From Streptomyces bicolor (GTDB taxonomy: Bacteria > Actinomycetota > Actinomycetes > Streptomycetales > Streptomycetaceae), in contig NZ_JOFS01000035.1 of assembly GCF_000719285.1 (NCBI RefSeq), positions 1 through 64,000 of the forward strand: a stretch of 64,000 bases of DNA. The letters run 5' to 3'. Positions within the stretch are counted from its first letter, which is position 1. The number at the start of each line of letters is the position of its first letter. The position numbers were made by a program, and so were the translations under genes. Below the pieces are notes generated by a model. That model searched no databases, was not told where the DNA came from, and saw only the letters and a list, made by a program, of their open reading frames with translations. This document shows positions 43,909 through 52,439 of the stretch, in pieces.

Positions 43909-45519
43909 GTGAGTGCGGAGTGGACGGACGCATTCGCCGAGCTCGGCTACCGCTTCAGCACCCCGCTCAAGGCCGACACAGACGGCGACGGCACCAAGGA
44001 CGGCGCCGAGGACCCCGACAAGGACGGCCTCACGGCCGCCCGCGAGCTCAAGCTCCGCACCACGCCCACCCGCGCCGACACCGACCAGGACGGCCTCGCG
44101 GACGGCCGCGAGCTGAAGCTCCGCACGGAGCCCACCGAGGCCGACACCGACGGCGACGGCGTCCAGGACGGCGAGGAGACGAGGCTCAACGCCTCCCCCC
44201 GCGCCAAGAGCTCCACCTTCGACGTGACCCGCCGCGCGGTCGGCGGCGCCACCGCCGCCGAGGCCACGCTCAAGGGCCTGCGCGCCAAGCAGGTCGGCGG
44301 CTTCCAGGTCACCCGGCTCCCTGCCAAGCAGCGGGAGTTCCCGGAGTCCACTCCGGGCTACCTCGGCAACGGCTTCCAGGTCTCCGCCCCCGCGGACGGA
44401 GCCGCAAGGCTCATCTTCCGCCTCGACCCCGACCGTACGGAGGGCACCGCACCCGCCCTCTACCGCTACGACGAGAAGGCCCGCCACCTCGTCAAGCAGT
44501 CGGGCCAGCAGCGCAGCGGCAGCACGATCACGGCCACCGCCACGGCGGGCTCCGCCAAGTACGTCGTCCTCGACAGCCACGCCTTCGACAAGGCAGGCCC
44601 CAAGGCCCCTGGCAAGCGAATCCTCTCCGACGGCCCCGGCGACGGCGGAGACCCGGGTGACCCGGGCGACCCGCCCCCGACCGATATGCTGATCCACCAG
44701 TCGTCCTTCCGCGAGGGCCGCCGCAAGGCCCCTGACCCCCAGCGCCCACCGGTCCCGGCCGACCCGCGCGTCGCCGACGACCTCACCTTCAACGACTACA
44801 ACTTCGACGAACTCACCGACCTCGGCTGGGAGTTCTGGGTCGCCCGCATCACGCCCGAGTTCTTGATGTGGGCCGAGTTCAACGACATCATGAACTTCGG
44901 CAAGCTCGGCGCCGACGCCGACTACGCCCAGTCCGTCGACGACCTCCGCAACGCCTTCCGCTACGGCCGCGGCGGTCAGAGCGCGGGCACGGTCACCGTC
45001 GACGACAACTTCGACCCCGGCCGCTACCTCTACCGCGGCTCCGGCACGGCCCTCTCCCGCGCCGTCGGCGCCTCACCGCAGGAGAAGACGTACACCGACA
45101 AGGCCGTCCAGATCATCAAGCAGTCCCTCATCGACAACCAGGGCCGCACCGATCAGCTCAAGGTCCAGGAGGACCTCTCCAAGAACTTCCTCTTCCAGGA
45201 GTTCCTGCGCCAGGACGTGAAGTACCCGGTGTACGACTTCTCGCTCTGGGACGCCAACCAGCGCGCCCTGTCCATCGCGATCCACCAGTTCCACGGCCAC
45301 ACGATCGCGCTGAAGGACTACAAGGTTGAGGGCAACTCCTTCTCCGGCAGGCTCGTCTTCCACTCCTACGACCACTTCGGTCTCGACCCGGACGACGAGA
45401 TCACGGAGTACGGCTTCATCGACTGGTTTACGCTCCAGCACTATGACCGGTTCGACGGGAAGTACCCCCCGCCGATCGCGCAGGCGGACATCGAGATCCC
45501 CATCAGCGGCACGTTCTGA
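43909..45519 (+). CDS. Calcium-repeat protein with DUF3289-type C-terminus, 5' truncated
   Basis: A 536-residue frame. Residues 20-95 hold thrombospondin-3-like calcium repeats (ADTDGDGTKDGAEDPDKDG, ADTDQDGLADGRELKLRTEP). A beta-rich linker follows (GYLGNGFQVSAPADGAARLI), then a Pro/Gly hinge and, from about residue 290, a domain resembling DUF3289, ending YGFIDWFTLQHYDRFDG and a final beta hairpin. DUF3289 occurs as the C-terminal tip of polymorphic toxins. There is no signal peptide and no ribosome-binding site before GTG 43909, and a stop lies 15 bp upstream in frame, so the gene has probably lost its front. The neighbour at 45533 may be its immunity or accessory protein. Confidence 0.6.
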   Translation: MSAEWTDAFAELGYRFSTPLKADTDGDGTKDGAEDPDKDGLTAARELKLRTTPTRADTDQDGLADGRELKLRTEPTEADTDGDGVQDGEETRLNASPRAKSSTFDVTRRAVGGATAAEATLKGLRAKQVGGFQVTRLPAKQREFPESTPGYLGNGFQVSAPADGAARLIFRLDPDRTEGTAPALYRYDEKARHLVKQSGQQRSGSTITATATAGSAKYVVLDSHAFDKAGPKAPGKRILSDGPGDGGDPGDPGDPPPTDMLIHQSSFREGRRKAPDPQRPPVPADPRVADDLTFNDYNFDELTDLGWEFWVARITPEFLMWAEFNDIMNFGKLGADADYAQSVDDLRNAFRYGRGGQSAGTVTVDDNFDPGRYLYRGSGTALSRAVGASPQEKTYTDKAVQIIKQSLIDNQGRTDQLKVQEDLSKNFLFQEFLRQDVKYPVYDFSLWDANQRALSIAIHQFHGHTIALKDYKVEGNSFSGRLVFHSYDHFGLDPDDEITEYGFIDWFTLQHYDRFDGKYPPPIAQADIEIPISGTF

Positions 45520-45532
45520 CCTCGCCGACCTG

Positions 45533-46105
45533 ATGCCCCACAGGCGCTCGCCGGTCCGGGTCCTGGTCGTCACGCTGCTCGTCGTGATGGCCGGGTACCT
45601 GGCCTGGCGGGTCGCCGTCCTCGCGGGCCTGGAGGCCCACTTCGGCAGTGGCTTCGACGAGCAGCGCTTCAACCGGCTGCAGCAGGAGTACGACCGCCGC
45701 GAGGACGCCTTCGCCCGGGCCGACGCCCGGATGCGGAAGCTGATCGCGGAACACCCCCGCGCCGAACGCATCGACTGGAGCCGGTACCGGACCTGCGTCC
45801 GCGAGCCCGGCCGCCCCTCCGACACGTGCACGACGACGCCCCCGCGTGATCAGAAGGTGTACGACGCCCTCTGGGGCGTCAGCGTGATCCTCTACCAGTC
45901 CAAGGACGAGGGCCGCACGTTCTACCGCTTCTACCACGAGGACCCCCCGCGCTACACGATCATGCGCGCCCCGGAGGACACCGCGGGGGAGGCCGAGGAG
46001 TACGCGGATGCCCACGGCTTCCGCTCCACCCGCCCCCTCGGGGCCGGCTGGACGATCCTCGGCCCGATCGACGACATCGGCCGCGAGGAGAAGCAGTTCC
46101 CGTAG
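45533..46105 (+). CDS. Membrane-anchored protein, candidate immunity/accessory factor
   Basis: A 190-residue protein beginning 14 bp after the DUF3289-type gene. Residues 6-30 contain one hydrophobic segment (VRVLVVTLLVVMAGYLAWRV). The rest is a polar extracytoplasmic or cytoplasmic domain with a coiled-coil-prone stretch (RLQQEYDRREDAFARADARM) and two Cys (YRTCVREPG, DTCTTTP). No family is recognised. Toxin-tip genes are commonly followed by a small gene that protects the producer, so an immunity role is possible, but only context supports it. Confidence 0.5.
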   Translation: MPHRRSPVRVLVVTLLVVMAGYLAWRVAVLAGLEAHFGSGFDEQRFNRLQQEYDRREDAFARADARMRKLIAEHPRAERIDWSRYRTCVREPGRPSDTCTTTPPRDQKVYDALWGVSVILYQSKDEGRTFYRFYHEDPPRYTIMRAPEDTAGEAEEYADAHGFRSTRPLGAGWTILGPIDDIGREEKQFP

Positions 46106-46127
46106 GTGGGCTCGCGGAACGCTTCGC

Positions 46128-46258
46128 CGGGGTACGTGGAGCTGGTTTGTTCCGGACGGGCTGTGGGAGATCGCGAAGCCGCTGATCCCGCCGTCGAGGG
46201 TGCGGCCGCAGGGCGGCGGAACGCAGGACACCCCTGATGAGACGCTGTTCGCGGCCTC
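46128..46258 (+). pseudogene. IS5-family transposase N-terminal fragment, second copy
   Basis: Reads GTWSWFVPDGLWEIAKPLIP and VRPQGGGTQDTPDETLFAA, nearly identical to the start of the element at 8144. No terminal repeat is found upstream and the sequence switches abruptly at 46258. Confidence 0.75.
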
Positions 46259-46276
46259 CACGACAGGGGACCCCTG

Positions 46277-46462
46277 GTGCCCGATTGCCGGGGCGAGCCG
46301 CTCGACGAGGTGCTCGAGCGCTTCACCGAGTCGTCCGGCCGGGCTCGGGACTTCGCGGGTGGCCTGCACGGCAACCTGAGCACGGCCCACTCCGCGGTCG
46401 GGCATCTCGCGTATAACGAGGCATCCGAAGCGCCGGACCAGGAGCCGAATTCGCGGAGCTGA
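46277..46462 (+). pseudogene. Unidentified C-terminal fragment
   Basis: A plus-strand frame reads GEPLDEVLERFTESSGRARD, FAGGLHGNLSTAHSAVGHLA and ends at 46462. It is protein-like and open into the IS5 fragment junction, so it is probably the tail of a lost gene. Family unknown. Confidence 0.25.
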
Positions 46463-46505
46463 GGCCGTGCCGGGCGCGGTGTGACCGCCTGCGGGCGGCC
46501 TGAGT

Positions 46506-46542
46506 GGAAGGCCGGGGCCGGCTGTTGAGGTCCCGGCCTTCC
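46506..46542. terminator. Hairpin terminator
   Basis: Perfect 11-bp arms 46506-46516 and 46532-46542 with a 15-base loop. It lies in a gap that becomes noticeably AT-rich at 46600-46690, just upstream of the Tap-like gene, where its promoter is expected. Confidence 0.55.
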
Positions 46543-46741
46543 GTCTGCGGCGCCTAGGCCGCGGTCCCGGGCAGCTCCGCATTCGCGGCAGTCAACTCGC
46601 ACCAAAAATCATCACCTATGAGTGAGATTCATAAAAATTGGTGTGACTTTGAGGCGTCCAATGTGTGGATACGGCTATTCTCGGGGTTAGTTGCTAGGCA
46701 TGGGAGGGTGAGTGAGTCAGTCGGCACACGAAGAGGCCGCG

Positions 46742-49249
46742 ATGAACGCGACCGAGGCACGCAACGCCCTCTACACCCTCGTGAAGCGCGCCGAGGAAGA
46801 CGCGCGCACGACCCTGATCTACAAGGGCCAGAAGCGGCAGGAACGCGTCCTGCTGGCACCCCTCGACCGCCTCCCCGCAGCACGGAAGACCGAGGCCCTG
46901 CCGTCCCACGTTCTCAGTGCGGCGCAGAAGGACTTCGGTGACCTCATCACGCGAGCTGCCCAGGGACAGCCGCAAGTGCTCCTGCGGAACACCACACCGG
47001 TCGCGGTACTGCTGCCCGCCGACGTCGTCGCCGGTACCCACTCAGCCGATCCGGCCGCAGCCGCAGCCGCGGCGCCCGCAGGAGGTGCGGTGAACAGCCA
47101 AGGCCACCCGGAACGCAAGAGCGCACCGCGCAGGCTCACCACGCTGGGCGACGCCATCGGCGCTGCACTGACCTCAGGCCCAGTCGGCAGCACGACGTTC
47201 GGGCTGCCCGGTCTGGACGCGGCGACAGGCGGTCTCCAGTCAGGCCGCCTGACGCTCGTAGCTGCCGCTCCGAACGTCGGTGGAAGCCTGCTGGGACTGG
47301 CCGCCGCACGGCAGACCGCGCTCGTCGACAACCACAAGGTCCTCTACGCGGCGTCAGGGCCGAACCAGGCCGACATCATGCGCCGGATCATCTCCGCCGA
47401 GACCAGTGGCGACTACCCCCGCCTGAAGCAGGGCCGCCTCACGGAGCAAGAGCAGCAAGTCGCCCGGAAGCTGGTCCAAGCACCGCTACTGATCGACGAC
47501 GGCAGCGACCTGACCGCCGAGGCGATCGCAGAAACCGCCCCGTACGTCGAGGACCTCGCCCTCGTGGTCGTGGACCGGCTCCAGGCCGCCCGCAACGCCC
47601 GCCTCCCGCTGTCGGGTGACCGTCTCCCAGACGCCTCCCAGGTCCTGGCCTCCCTCGCGCGTACCCTGCACGTGCCGGTGCTCGCCATCGTGGACAGCAC
47701 CGATCCCACGCTCCTGGGCCTCCTGGACGCCGACGTCCTGGTGACGCTCACTCCGACCGAGGACCCTGCCAAGGTCCAGGTGACGGTCGCGGAACGCGAC
47801 TTCGGCACGATCGGCTCGGCGTACCTGCGCCCCGACCTGCTGCACGCCCGCTTCCTCGACGCCGGCGCCACCCCCGTCGGCCGCGCGGGTGGCGAAGGAT
47901 CCGCGCAGATCCTGGGCAATGCGGTGGAGCAGGAGCTCGCTGCAGCAGCGCTTCCCTACACGTCCGGTGCCCAGCAGGGCCTGCCGGCCTCCGTCACCCA
48001 CGTGTTGGCGGCACTGCGCACCGCACTGACCAACGGCGACCCCGAAGCCCTCGCGGAACTCGGGCCCTGCCTCGCTGAGACGGCTGCGGCGCCGCCGCAG
48101 CTGCCGGACACCGCCGAGGGCCGCCGACTCGCCGCCGCGCTGCAGGCGTACGGCACCGCCGCGTCCGCGGGCACCACCGGGCAGCCTGCCGCTGCCGGAA
48201 TCCAGCCCACCGCCGACCGTGGGCAAATCCCCGACGCCGACGAAGAAGAGGAGGACGGGGACGGTCTGGTACCGGGGGATGAGGAGGACGAGCCCGAAGG
48301 AGCGGTCTTCCCCGCCCTGAGGATCCTCAAAGACGCGGTCGCCCGCTCGAAGATGCACCCGATCCCGGTCATCCGCACCGAGGAACGCGACAGCGGCCCG
48401 TGGCCGCTGATCAGTGAGGACATGGACGGCGAGCCTCGCTGGGTCCACCCCAGCGTCACCCTCGCCCGCGTTCCGCACATCAAGGCGAACGGCAAGCGCG
48501 TCCGGCGCGAGCAGCTCGACGTGCCCGACTCGTTCGGCGAGGGCGTGCTGTGCCTGATCGACCGTAACGGCAGCTACCCGTCCGCCTGTTCGGCCGTTCC
48601 CCTCGCCCCGAACAAGCTGCTGCACACCGGCCCCCTGGACGCTTTCGACAAGACCCAGGCCGGGATCTACCTCATCGACATCCCGCAGTGGAGCCGTACC
48701 GACATGCCGCACCCCCTGGGGCGGATGATCGAACGGCCCGACGACCAGGGCCGCGTGTGGGTAACTACCCCGCACATCAAACAGCTCGAGAAACTCGTCC
48801 GCGAAGGCCACCTCGCCGCCGCCCCGGCCATTCACGACTCCTGGACCGGGAAGGCCAACGAGTCTCTCTTCAAGCCGTTCTACGAGGCCACCCGGAAGGC
48901 ACGCACTGAGCTCGTCCAGGTCGGCGGTGACCCCTACAAGGCGTACAAGACCCGGCTGTCCATCGCGCTGCGCCTGCTGTGGCCCAAGCGCGCGGAACAG
49001 CGGTCCCCGTTCTGGCGGCCCGACTGGCGCATGAGCATGGTCGCCGAGGCATCCGTCCGTCACTGGTCGGTAGCCTTCAGGGCCGTCCAGGACGGGCACA
49101 AGCTCATCGCCCTGCGTAACGTCGACGCGGCCGTCTTCTGGACGCCCCGCGGCACGCCGCCCCCCACGTACCGGATCGGGACCGGCTTCGGCGAAGTGAA
49201 GGCCAAGTTCATCCAGCCCGGCGAGATCATTCCCGAGGGTGACGACTGA
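46742..49249 (+). CDS. Tap-like protein: Phd-like + DnaB-like + Tap-type C-terminus
   Basis: An 835-residue protein with three parts. Residues 1-95 contain two tandem Phd/YefM-like antitoxin-fold units (MNATEARNALYTLVKRAEED and AAQKDFGDLITRAAQGQPQV ending VAVLLPADVV). Residues about 140-370 resemble the DnaB/SF4 helicase core (TTFGLPGLDAATGGLQSGRL, then LALVVVDRLQAAR as Walker B). The P-loop reads APNVGGSLL without the catalytic Lys, so ATPase activity is doubtful. An acidic linker (DADEEEEDGDG) leads to residues 590-830: CLIDRNGSYPSACSAVPLAP, GIYLIDIPQW, WVTTPHIKQLEKL, FWRPDWRMSMVAEASVRHW and NVDAAVFWTP. These line up in order with the C-terminal part of Streptomyces telomere-associated protein Tap and recall family-B polymerase motifs A and C. 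ATG 46742 has an AGAGG site; GTG 46712 is in frame. Role: probably telomere or DNA-end maintenance. Confidence 0.6.
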   Translation: MNATEARNALYTLVKRAEEDARTTLIYKGQKRQERVLLAPLDRLPAARKTEALPSHVLSAAQKDFGDLITRAAQGQPQVLLRNTTPVAVLLPADVVAGTHSADPAAAAAAAPAGGAVNSQGHPERKSAPRRLTTLGDAIGAALTSGPVGSTTFGLPGLDAATGGLQSGRLTLVAAAPNVGGSLLGLAAARQTALVDNHKVLYAASGPNQADIMRRIISAETSGDYPRLKQGRLTEQEQQVARKLVQAPLLIDDGSDLTAEAIAETAPYVEDLALVVVDRLQAARNARLPLSGDRLPDASQVLASLARTLHVPVLAIVDSTDPTLLGLLDADVLVTLTPTEDPAKVQVTVAERDFGTIGSAYLRPDLLHARFLDAGATPVGRAGGEGSAQILGNAVEQELAAAALPYTSGAQQGLPASVTHVLAALRTALTNGDPEALAELGPCLAETAAAPPQLPDTAEGRRLAAALQAYGTAASAGTTGQPAAAGIQPTADRGQIPDADEEEEDGDGLVPGDEEDEPEGAVFPALRILKDAVARSKMHPIPVIRTEERDSGPWPLISEDMDGEPRWVHPSVTLARVPHIKANGKRVRREQLDVPDSFGEGVLCLIDRNGSYPSACSAVPLAPNKLLHTGPLDAFDKTQAGIYLIDIPQWSRTDMPHPLGRMIERPDDQGRVWVTTPHIKQLEKLVREGHLAAAPAIHDSWTGKANESLFKPFYEATRKARTELVQVGGDPYKAYKTRLSIALRLLWPKRAEQRSPFWRPDWRMSMVAEASVRHWSVAFRAVQDGHKLIALRNVDAAVFWTPRGTPPPTYRIGTGFGEVKAKFIQPGEIIPEGDD

Positions 49250-49821
49250 TGGCCGGGCCCACAGGCCGCGGAGGCTCCCTGGGCGCCGCCCTCAACGATC
49301 TCCTGCGCTCCCAAGTCACCCCCCGCCACCGGCTTTCGTCGTACACGGCCAAGCACTGGCACGCCCAGCTCAGCCACCTCACCACGACCCACCGCGGCTA
49401 CCAGGCCCTGGAGGACGCCGGCCTCCACGTGACCACGACGACCCTCATCAACTGGCTGTCTGATCCCGAGTACAACATCCGCCGCAGCTACATCGACATC
49501 ATCCACACCGCGTACGAGAACGCCGCCGTCGTCCCCGCCGTTGCGATCCCCGACCACGTCAAGAGGGGCCAGTACGAGATCAGCGGCGTCGTCAAGACGG
49601 GCGACGACGAGCGCGAACGCGGCAACCGCCGGGCGGCGCCCCTGCGCATCGACGGCAGCCGGGGCGACTGGGCCGAGATCGAGGAACTCTGGCTGGCCGG
49701 CGAGCTCACCGACGACGAGTTCGAAGACCACTTTATCGACGACATCATCGTGGCGGACATCGGCGAAGGCACCGACGGATGGGAGTTTCCCGGCGCCTCA
49801 TACTCCGTCGAACTCAGGTGA
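49249..49821 (+). CDS. Tpg-like candidate terminal protein
   Basis: A 190-residue protein whose ATG overlaps the stop of the Tap-like gene (TGATG at 49247). The N-terminal 100 residues are helical, with a helix-turn-helix-like stretch (GYQALEDAGLHVTTTTLINW, LSDPEYNIRR). The C-terminal part is strongly acidic (ELWLAGELTDDEFEDHFIDD) and ends GASYSVELR. Direct sequence similarity to Tpg is weak by eye. However, length (Tpg is about 184 residues), gene order directly after a Tap-like gene and the acidic end with a final hydrophobic-acidic-Leu motif all match the tap-tpg operon. It may be the protein covalently attached to a non-archetypal telomere; several Tyr, Ser and Thr residues could carry the DNA. 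Confidence 0.5.
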   Translation: MAGPTGRGGSLGAALNDLLRSQVTPRHRLSSYTAKHWHAQLSHLTTTHRGYQALEDAGLHVTTTTLINWLSDPEYNIRRSYIDIIHTAYENAAVVPAVAIPDHVKRGQYEISGVVKTGDDERERGNRRAAPLRIDGSRGDWAEIEELWLAGELTDDEFEDHFIDDIIVADIGEGTDGWEFPGASYSVELR

Positions 49822-49831
49822 GGACGAGGCC

Positions 49832-50109
49832 ATGGCACAGCGGAAGATCGCAGACATGTACGAACTCCTGCGTCAGGCCCCCAGACGGCGAGACCTTGAG
49901 CAGGATGGGATCCGGCTCGTGTGCGACGGCACCGTCCTGCACATGTCCACGGCCGACGTACAGGAATTCCCGGCGAGAATGATCTTGCTCGAGTTCACCC
50001 AAGACCTGGGGCGTTCAACAACCTCACATGGGAACATCGGCCTAGCGGCCGTGACGCGCTCAAGCTCTTCAACGAGGACATCACCGCATGGGACGTGGTC
50101 AGGCGATGA
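49832..50109 (+). CDS. Small hypothetical protein, apparently frameshifted
   Basis: ATG 49832, with AGGA upstream, encodes MAQRKIADMYELLRQAPRRR, then DLEQDGIRLVCDGTVLHMST and ARMILLEFTQDL. A one-base shift near 50010 then gives a better continuation, FNNLTWEHRPSGRDALKLFN and EDITAWDVVRR, with a stop at 50109. It follows the Tpg-like gene by 10 bp and could be a third member of that operon. Unknown family. Confidence 0.35.
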
Positions 50110-50168
50110 CCCTGAGGAGCAGGATCTGGTCATGGGCCTGGCGGTCGCACCGTGTTCGCCCCCGACGC

Positions 50169-50290
50169 GCACCGTCGACGAGGTGCTCGCCCACTTCGGC
50201 GAGTCCGACGGTGGGGCCTGGCGCTCCGGCTGCTCCGGGACGCCATGGAGCGCCGAGACCCCGACGACGTCGAGATGGCGTTGATCGTCC
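50169..50290 (+). pseudogene. Fragment of unknown Streptomyces protein
   Basis: Two frames together read TVDEVLAHFGESDGG and LRLLRDAMERRDPDDVEMAL with a shift between. Only about 40 codons remain. Family unknown. Confidence 0.3.
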
Positions 50291-50317
50291 ATGGCGCCGC
50301 CGACGCCTCGGTCGAGG

Positions 50318-50483
50318 AGTTCTACGCGATCTATCGCCTCGGTGACGACCTGGTGGTCCGCTTGCCTCGCATTGCGGACGCGGTCGAGCAGGTTGAGTTC
50401 GAGGATCTCTGGCTCCCGCGGCTGGCTCCGCTGCTTCCCTCAGTCGTGCCCGAACCGATTGCGCTGGGGCAGCCAGAGGCCCG
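50318..50483 (+). pseudogene. Aminoglycoside phosphotransferase-family fragment
   Basis: Reads YAIYRLGDDLVVRLPRIADA, VEQVEFEDLWLPRLAPLLPS and VVPEPIALGQP. This is the N-lobe of APH-type kinases with the ATP-binding Arg/Lys strand VVRLPR. The catalytic lobe is missing. It is fused in frame at both ends to other gene fragments. Confidence 0.65.
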
Positions 50484-50484
50484 C

Positions 50485-50676
50485 TATACCCTCTTCCATC
50501 ACGGCCGCGGCCAGATGATCGACCACATGCTCGTCACCCGCAACCTCCTCGCCCACTACCGCGGCTCAGAGATCCACAACGAGATCCTCCACGACGACAC
50601 CATCGCCTTCGCCACCGACGACAAGTACCCCGAATCCGATCACGCCCCCGTCGTCGCCACCTTCGACTTCGACTGA
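50485..50676 (+). pseudogene. Endonuclease/exonuclease/phosphatase C-terminal fragment
   Basis: Reads RYTLFHHGRGQMIDHMLVTR, NLLAHYRGSEIHNEIL and YPESDHAPVVATFDFD, ending at 50676. MIDHMLVT and the final SDHAPV (catalytic His) are hallmarks of DNase I-like EEP proteins. The upstream catalytic half is missing and the fragment joins directly to a kinase fragment. Confidence 0.7.
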
Positions 50677-51965
50677 CCCCCACCGTCCTGGGACCGGACC
50701 GCGAGCAAGGCGCGCCGTGCTCTTCACCACCTTGACCCCGAAGAACACCTTCATCGGCCGGTTCACCCCGGAGGACGGCTCGAAGCTGCGTCGAACCTCC
50801 CACCCGGTAGCTGGCAGCAGCATGGCGTCACTATTACCGGCACAACTGTGACGCCCTCAGATCCTACCGACGCTTCACGGGCAGTTGTGAGAGTGCGTCA
50901 GGCAGCGGCCAGCGACCTGACGGGCGGGCCCAGCCGCGTTCCGCGTCCGGGCCCTGATGACGACTTGCGACGCAGCGTCAGCCTGGTGGACATGGTCGGT
51001 CCGGTGATCAGCGAGGTACCGACGGGCTCCCGGAAGAAGGTCAGAACCCCTGAAGTAGCCGTGTTTCTAGTGCTGGATTCATGACGGCCGGCCTGGAGGC
51101 GGTACCGCCGTTCAGTTCCGACCGCGGTCCGTCCGCACCGGGTCCTTCTTGAACACACAGGGCATCTCAGGGGGAATGACGGGTCCACTCATGGCAGGCG
51201 CACCAGCGAAGCGAGCAGCGCAGGACGCGTCCCCCCTGCCACTCATACGATGATGCGGCCGGGGGACTCCGCAGGGCATTCATCTCACCAGCCGTGCGCA
51301 TGAGCCCGGGCCGGAAGCCTCCGTACAGCGATGACTGCCGAGAACGTGAGGCCGCCGAGCGCGGGGTGCGACGCGGTCAGCGCGGATCCTGCGACAACGG
51401 CGAGACAACAGAGTCCATGGCTTCTGCGTCCTGTCTCGACAGACTCCGAGTTGTCTTCGAGTACTCGTCGCCACAGCGTCACGCACCAGCCGAGGCGCGT
51501 GATGCCCTTGGCAGCGCTCGCCCGCCCGACGATCATTGGTGACGTGCCCTAGCTGCAGTCCAGTCGGTCACGGAAAGAATGACAGACCATGACAGAGAGA
51601 CCGACTGGAGGAGGCGATGCCCCAAATCCGCCGTCACCGCAGCATGCTCCTCGGTGCGCTGCGCTCTCACTGGCCACGGCGTCAGGAACTCCTCGCCGGC
51701 AACGACCGTTGACCCCCATCGTCGGCTTTCCGGAAAGGCCAGAGCGGCGCACGCGACAGCGGGCAACGTCTGCGAAGAGCGAGCGACTGTGGTCAGCACA
51801 TCAAGCGGCTCGGCGCACCGTCGTCTTTCGCCCACCCCTTGATGGTGCTCCGGCGCAGTGCGGTGGCGCGCGGACGTCCACCACCGCAGGCAAAGAACGT
51901 GCCGCGGGCCTACGGTGGTCGAAGAGAACTCGGCGAGCCGAACCGGCGTTGCGGAGGATGATGCG
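50677..51965. other. 1.3-kb region without a recognisable gene
   Basis: Plus-strand 50715-50850 reads VLFTTLTPKNTFIGRFTPED, perhaps another fragment. The rest holds only short frames of shadow-like composition on both strands. No RNA gene, repeat or terminator stood out. It is probably decayed DNA. Confidence 0.35.
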
Positions 51966-52262
51966 ATGGAAGAGCACTTCGTCTGGGTGACGACGCGGCG
52001 CATTCGACCCGGCACCCTGGAGGACTTTGAGAAGGCCTGGCAGCCGGCTACCTTACCTCAGGGTATGCGTCGCGCTTTCGCGTACTGGTCCGAGGACGGA
52101 CAGGAGATCACCGGGGTGTCGTTCTGGGACTCCCAGGAGGCCTGCGACTCGTGGCGGTCCTCCGAGCCGGAGGCGCAACGGCGTGCGGCCATGGCCCCCT
52201 ACGTCGTCGAGGAACGGGAAGGCTTCTACCATGGCCGCGAGCTCACCATCCCCCAGCGGTAG
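51966..52262 (+). CDS. ABM/dimeric alpha-beta barrel-like protein
   Basis: A 98-residue protein from ATG 51966 behind a GGAGG site. FVWVTTRRIRPGTLEDFEKA, FAYWSEDGQEITGVSFWDSQ and EACDSWRSSEPEAQRRAAM follow the strand-helix order of small ferredoxin-like dimeric barrels (antibiotic biosynthesis monooxygenase-type). No conserved catalytic His or Asn can be assigned, so it may only bind a ligand. It is the only intact gene between 49.9 and 53.3 kb. Confidence 0.6.
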   Translation: MEEHFVWVTTRRIRPGTLEDFEKAWQPATLPQGMRRAFAYWSEDGQEITGVSFWDSQEACDSWRSSEPEAQRRAAMAPYVVEEREGFYHGRELTIPQR

Positions 52263-52439
52263 GTTCGGCTTTGGGTACGATCTCGAAGCCTCCGGATCGT
52301 CCGGCCGTGGCCGTCGCATGCATCACAAGATCACTTCGCGCCTCGTCTGCCTACTCCGATCGGGTTGTCCCGGCACCGATTCGTGATGCGCTCTTACGGC
52401 GGAGTCCGCGCGGAGTCCGGTCAGGCAGCTGGCTGGAGC

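Noticed and set aside
47486..49099. 537-codon minus-strand frame opposite the Tap-like gene.
   Set aside because: Composition is that of an antisense shadow (Gly/Arg/Val-rich, no motifs); the plus strand carries recognisable domains.
50848..51084. 78-codon plus-strand frame in the 50.7-52 kb gap.
   Set aside because: No ribosome-binding site, poor third-position GC pattern and no motif.
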